From M3007 sp964589365 (GTDB lineage Bacteria; Bacteroidota; Bacteroidia; Chitinophagales; Saprospiraceae), in the NCBI GenBank assembly GCA_964589365.1, contig CAZPTQ010000131.1:1-15650 (forward strand): a DNA stretch of 15,650 nucleotides, in the 5' to 3' direction. Within the stretch, counting starts at the first letter, position 1; each line of letters begins with the position of its first letter. This document shows, piece after piece, positions 12,778 through 15,650 of the stretch. The notes beneath the pieces were generated by a model. The model was not told where the DNA came from. It ran no database searches and was given only the letters and a program-made list of their open reading frames with translations. The position numbers and the translations under genes are program-made.

Positions 12778-13758
12778 TTAATACACCAAACCGACTTTCT
12801 CTCGGATGGTATCAAGGGTTTCCACAAGATCAAGTGTGAATTCGAGCGGCAAGGTCTCACTTTCAAACAATTCGTTTTCAAGGCACTGCATCACATGGGC
12901 AGCTTCATAAGAATAGCCTCGACCCACATAAGGGATATCCAAATCGCGAAAAGACTCCTGCCTGCCCTGGTAGTGCGAAACCGTAATTTTTTGGGTGTGG
13001 TGCCAGCGCGGGTGCAAGAAAATAGTGCCCTCCGTTCCGTACAAATGCGCACCGAGCGATGTATTGGCGGCGATGGTGGAATGGCCGATAGCGAGACGGC
13101 CAGCAGGATATTGAAAAGTAAAAGCACAGGACTCATCCACATCGGTGGCAGTAAAGGTGGCGGCGGCAAAAATATTTTCGGGTTCCGGCTTCCCAAAAAA
13201 AGAAAGCGCAAGCAAAGCGGGGTATATTCCCAAATCCATCAGCGATCCACCACCAAGCGCTTTGTTGTAAAGGCGAGAAGCAGGGTCAAAAGGCATTTTG
13301 AAGCCAAAATCGGCTTTAATGGTATGTAGTTCGCCAATTTCTCCCTGTTCTACCATTTGGAATACCTGCTCGATGGCCGGGATAAACCTCGTCCAAAGGG
13401 CTTCCATCAGAAAAACCCGGTTGCGACGGGCAGCGCCGACCATACGCCGGGCTTCGGCCATGTTCATTGCAAAAGGTTTTTCGCATAGTACCGGAAGTCC
13501 GTTCTCAAGACAAAGCAGGGTGTTTTCGCAATGAAAAGGATGGGGCGTGGCCACATATACCACATCCAAATCGGGGCAGTGTACTATGTCTGCGTAGCGA
13601 TTATAAACGTGGCTTGCACCAAATTCGGCAGCAAATGCCGTTGCACGTTCCTGCGAAGTGGAAGCCACTGCATGCAGCCGGGCATTGGGCAGCAGACGAA
13701 GGTCGTCGGCAAATTGCCGGGCTATTTTTCCGAGTCCTATGATTCCCCAGTTGGTCAT
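12778..13758 (-). CDS. Gfo/Idh/MocA-family NAD(P)-dependent oxidoreductase (dihydrodiol dehydrogenase-like)
   Basis: The 326-residue product has an N-terminal Rossmann fold with GIIGLGKIARQF (5-16) as the nucleotide-binding loop, then VYVATPHPFHCE (~67-78) and EKPFAMN (93-99), the family's conserved EKP. The C-terminal substrate domain has GGGSLMDLGIYP (169-180); Asp175 and Tyr179 fit the catalytic pair of the dimeric dihydrodiol dehydrogenase/D-xylose dehydrogenase subgroup. The reaction is oxidation or reduction of a sugar or diol hydroxyl with NAD(P); the substrate is not readable. It is a single gene, 195 bp after the SIMPL gene stop and ~280 bp before the PorG-like gene, with no clear metabolic partner beside it. 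Confidence 0.92.
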   Translation of the reverse strand: MTNWGIIGLGKIARQFADDLRLLPNARLHAVASTSQERATAFAAEFGASHVYNRYADIVHCPDLDVVYVATPHPFHCENTLLCLENGLPVLCEKPFAMNMAEARRMVGAARRNRVFLMEALWTRFIPAIEQVFQMVEQGEIGELHTIKADFGFKMPFDPASRLYNKALGGGSLMDLGIYPALLALSFFGKPEPENIFAAATFTATDVDESCAFTFQYPAGRLAIGHSTIAANTSLGAHLYGTEGTIFLHPRWHHTQKITVSHYQGRQESFRDLDIPYVGRGYSYEAAHVMQCLENELFESETLPLEFTLDLVETLDTIREKVGLVY

Positions 13759-13882
13759 GAAGTGATGAAGGGATGAAGGGAGATGGTGGGTTGTTGTTTA
13801 TCCTTGCATTGGTAGTGTTTGTTTGTTGCGCGGTTACGCTTTGGCTGCTGAGAGGAGAGATGAGGGCTTTTGTTCTTCGAAG

Positions 13883-13890
13883 CAAATAGA
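13883..13890 (-). promoter_or_regulatory. Weak -7-like box before the oxidoreductase gene
   Basis: The minus strand reads TCTATTTG, one mismatch from TAnnTTTG, about 125 bp before the ATG at 13758. A TTTTTG lies 15 bp upstream. The rest of 13759-13953 shows only a small TTTCAC/GTGAAA hairpin without a proper U-tract. Confidence 0.3.
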
Positions 13891-13953
13891 AATTGCTTTT
13901 TTTCACAAAAAGTGAAACCTCCTGAAATTAGCGCCTCTCTGCGGTGAACCCCA

Positions 13954-14937
13954 TCACTCAATTTTCAAAGTCTTGACTTCTCCGTTGGGCGTAACGAGCA
14001 GAAATTCTTTTTTCATAACGGTTTTTTCCGCAGGCACCCGTTCTGGCAGGGTAAAACGCACCACAAGGTTGTATGAGAACTGCACTGCTGGCTCAAGTAT
14101 TTCCGGGTTGATAACGATGTCGTAATCGTTGGCTGGCACAGCATTGTAGAAGCGCGATGTGATCTTGTCGGCGGAATTCACCTTGCTGTTTTCGTCTATG
14201 TCGAGACGTTGGGTACTGAAAGCCTGATAACTTTCGTAGCGATTGATCGGGTAGGCCACCCAGGCGTTTTCGGCGCTGACCATGTAGGCAGAATCAAGGC
14301 GGATGCCAAGTGTTTTGTATTGATTTTCAATGTTTTTAAGGTACTTGAACGTTGTTTCCCGCAATTGAGCATAAATACTCTCAGAGTCTTTGACAAAGTA
14401 ATCAACCTTCACAATGTCATAGATTTCCTGACGGGCGGCGGCAGTCACGATGCGCTCTAACAACGCAGGATTGGTATATCGTATGTGGATGTTTTTCTGC
14501 ATTTCAAAACCTTTGGGAATCTCTGTGTATGTCTTGCGGGAAAACAGTTTTTTGCTAACATCGTACTCATATTTGGGCAGAAAATTGACCATGTCCACAT
14601 AAATATCGGTGGCTGGAATGCCGAGGTTTTTAAGATCGCTGAGGAATCCATCAAGGCGGGCATTGAGCAGGGTGTTGGTCTCTTCCGCAGTTTTTCCAGC
14701 CTGTGTTACGCTGAAAATGGCCGTGTAAGCACTGGCCTTTTGATTGTACAACGTGTTGACGCTGATTTCAATCTGGTTGTCGCCGATGAAAAAAGCGGCC
14801 TTAGGAACTGCGCGATACTGAGCGTTTGGAACGATGTTTTGGTAGGTTTGCTGTTTTTCGCCATAATTGCCCATTACCTGAGCGGTGAGGGATTGGCATA
14901 TGATCGTGAGGAGTGTAAGGAGGAGATAGTTTTTCAT
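13954..14937 (-). CDS. Secreted/periplasmic SIMPL-domain (DUF541) protein
   Basis: The 327-residue product has a signal peptide MKNYLLLTLLTIICQSLTAQ. The middle resembles the SIMPL/DUF541 fold: a beta strand with FSVTQAGKTAEETNTLLNAR (~73-92), then FLSDLKNLGIPATDIYVDMV, a YDVSKKLFSRKTYTEIPKGF segment, and an alpha-rich part with LRETTFKYLKNIENQ. The last ~60 residues (YDIVINPEILEPAVQFSYNL) form an extra beta-rich tail. SIMPL proteins are periplasmic or membrane-associated and mostly uncharacterised; some bind signalling partners or affect oxidative stress. No enzyme motif is visible. It is divergent from panD with 164 bp between starts. No convincing TAnnTTTG box was found for it. Confidence 0.75.
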   Translation of the reverse strand: MKNYLLLTLLTIICQSLTAQVMGNYGEKQQTYQNIVPNAQYRAVPKAAFFIGDNQIEISVNTLYNQKASAYTAIFSVTQAGKTAEETNTLLNARLDGFLSDLKNLGIPATDIYVDMVNFLPKYEYDVSKKLFSRKTYTEIPKGFEMQKNIHIRYTNPALLERIVTAAARQEIYDIVKVDYFVKDSESIYAQLRETTFKYLKNIENQYKTLGIRLDSAYMVSAENAWVAYPINRYESYQAFSTQRLDIDENSKVNSADKITSRFYNAVPANDYDIVINPEILEPAVQFSYNLVVRFTLPERVPAEKTVMKKEFLLVTPNGEVKTLKIE

Positions 14938-15044
14938 TGTAAGTCTGTGAAATTGAATAGTTTAAATATTGAAACGCCAGAACGTCCGGCTGTCTCAAAA
15001 AATTGCCATCTCAAACTTTCGACCCTGGCTTTGCCGAGAGCTTC

Positions 15045-15052
15045 TACTTTTG
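15045..15052 (+). promoter_or_regulatory. Putative -7 promoter box for panD
   Basis: TACTTTTG is an exact TAnnTTTG match 49 bp before the ATG at 15102. It supports that start over the in-frame ATG at 15003, which would lie upstream of the transcription start. A correctly spaced -33 TTG is not clear. Confidence 0.6.
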
Positions 15053-15101
15053 CAACCGAATACGGGCTTTGGTTGTTTTCCGAAGCCAGAAAAAGAAAAC
15101 C

Positions 15102-15464
15102 ATGTTCATCGAAGTTTTCAAAAGCAAAATACACCGTGTCCGCGTTACGCAAGCCGACCTGAACTACATCGGCAGCATCACCATTGATGAGGACTTGCTC
15201 GAAGCAGCCAACATCATGGAAGGCGAGAAAGTGCAGATCGTGAACAACAACAATGGCGAGCGTTTCGAGACTTACACCATCCGGGGCGAGCGCGGAAGCG
15301 GCGTCATTTGCCTGAATGGCGCGGCAGCGCGGCGTGTGCAGGTGGGAGACGTTGTCATCATTATTTCTTATGCGTATATGACGCCAGAGGAGGCTAAAGA
15401 CTTTCGAGGAACGGCGGTTTTTCCGGATGAGCATAATCGGTTGGTGAAGGGAAGCGGGCTGTAA
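15102..15464 (+). CDS. panD: Aspartate 1-decarboxylase (pyruvoyl-dependent)
   Basis: The 120-residue product, starting MFIEVFKSKIHRVRVTQADL, matches the usual PanD length and register. It makes beta-alanine from L-aspartate for pantothenate and CoA synthesis, in the cytosol. Self-cleavage at Gly24-Ser25 (NYIGSITIDED) creates the pyruvoyl group on Ser25. Other active-site residues are Lys9, Arg54 (NGERFETY), Thr57, Tyr58 and Asn72 with the GAAARR segment (CLNGAAARR). All are in their expected positions. The ATG at 15102 gives the conserved N-terminus; upstream in-frame codons from 15003 encode non-conserved residues. It stands alone on the plus strand with no panB or panC beside it. No PanZ/PanM-like maturation factor is visible. 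Confidence 0.97.
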   Translation: MFIEVFKSKIHRVRVTQADLNYIGSITIDEDLLEAANIMEGEKVQIVNNNNGERFETYTIRGERGSGVICLNGAAARRVQVGDVVIIISYAYMTPEEAKDFRGTAVFPDEHNRLVKGSGL

Positions 15465-15472
15465 AACCAAAT

Positions 15473-15529
15473 ATTGAAAACGTGTTTCAATTTCTAATCC
15501 TTTTAACAAAGTAAGGCAATTGCTTTGTT
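15473..15529 (+). terminator. Two weak hairpins after panD, probable bidirectional terminator region
   Basis: ATTGAAA/TTTCAAT (15473-15479 with 15485-15491, 5-nt loop) begins 9 bp after the panD stop. A second hairpin, AACAAAG/CTTTGTT (15505-15511 with 15523-15529), is followed by TTTGC on plus and TTAAAAGG on minus. Both are AU-rich and weak. They lie between convergent genes. Confidence 0.4.
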
Positions 15530-15562
15530 TTGCAAAAAAGTATCCTTCTTTTATGTCAGAGT

Positions 15563-15649
15563 TTATACCCTGCTAAGGTGAAGAACATCCGCCTTAGGAA
15601 CGGTGTCAAAATAACTTTCCAATTTCAGGCCAATTATTTTGGCGTTAGC
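15563..15649 (-). CDS. 3' end of an unrecognised gene entering from the right edge
   Basis: The minus strand is open from the window edge for 28 codons, with C-terminus reading LESYFDTVPKADVLHLSRV before TAA. The reading is protein-like and it is the only frame here that is open with balanced composition. It would be convergent with panD. The fragment is too short to assign a family and could still be chance. Confidence 0.35.
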   Translation of the reverse strand, partial: ANAKIIGLKLESYFDTVPKADVLHLSRV

Positions 15650-15650
15650 A

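Noticed and set aside
13759..13953. TTTCAC/GTGAAA hairpin after the SIMPL gene as a terminator.
   Set aside because: The stem is 6 bp and no U-tract follows in the minus-strand direction.
14985..15004. GGCTGTCTCAAAAAATTG resembling the MITE end GGCTGTCTAAAG.
   Set aside because: The match is short with no partner end or target duplication; chance cannot be excluded.
15003..15101. Upstream in-frame extension of panD from the ATG at 15003.
   Set aside because: The added 33 residues are not PanD-like and a TAnnTTTG box at 15045-15052 lies inside them.
14934..15509. A 191-codon minus-strand frame across panD.
   Set aside because: It is the antisense of panD, whose active-site residues are all in register on the plus strand.

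Overview
The window looks like chromosomal DNA of a Bacteroidota bacterium, probably of the Saprospiria/Lewinella/Haliscomenobacter kind. The evidence is a set of intergenic TAnnTTTG boxes (the Bacteroidota -7 promoter element), weak or absent Shine-Dalgarno sequences, a PorG/DUF6089-type outer-membrane protein, an RluB-type pseudouridine synthase with a long Gly-rich tail, a SIMPL-domain protein, and (GGTGATT)n and CAGGATTTACAGGAT-type intergenic repeats. The lineage is inferred from gene content only.

Layout, left to right. 1-827 (minus) is the N-terminal part of a CheB-CheR fusion that runs off the left edge. 970-1246 holds a strong minus-strand terminator, a degenerate 110-bp second copy of the 3' end of enolase, and a palindromic control region. 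1247-2671 (plus) is an AAA/STAND ATPase with a C-terminal PD-(D/E)XK nuclease-like domain (DUF234 type). 2694-3977 (minus) is enolase. Upstream of eno are a palindromic GGTGATT repeat and a promoter. 4192-5436 (minus) is a two-gene unit: an outer-membrane beta-barrel protein followed by an FAH-family hydrolase. 5584-6960 (minus) is the pseudouridine synthase, with an IS-end remnant on its downstream side and a 154-bp MITE upstream. 7222-11262 (minus) is a giant soluble-adenylyl-cyclase-like protein (two cyclase domains, an NTPase module and TPRs). An assembly gap of 100 N lies inside a GGTGATT repeat just upstream of it, next to a second 176-bp MITE. 11674-12495 is the PorG-like protein, 12778-13758 a Gfo/Idh/MocA oxidoreductase and 13954-14937 a SIMPL-domain protein, all minus. 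15102-15464 (plus) is panD, and the last 87 bases are the 3' end of an unrecognised minus-strand gene.

Most genes are ordinary housekeeping, envelope or signalling genes. Only two complete genes lie on the plus strand: the ATPase and panD. The most unusual feature is the ATPase-nuclease cassette. It sits exactly between eno and what looks like eno's original terminator, and it is bounded by a duplication of the last ~107 bp of eno, as seen when a mobile element targets a gene's 3' end. Eno and the ATPase gene are convergent, with 22 bp between stop codons and no visible terminator, so eno read-through should be antisense to the ATPase. A second theme is the density of small non-autonomous palindromic elements (two MITEs with matching target duplications, one solo end, three palindromic repeat loci). 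At eno and porG the repeat lies between the promoter and the start codon. No CRISPR array, tRNA, rRNA, transposase or integrase was seen.
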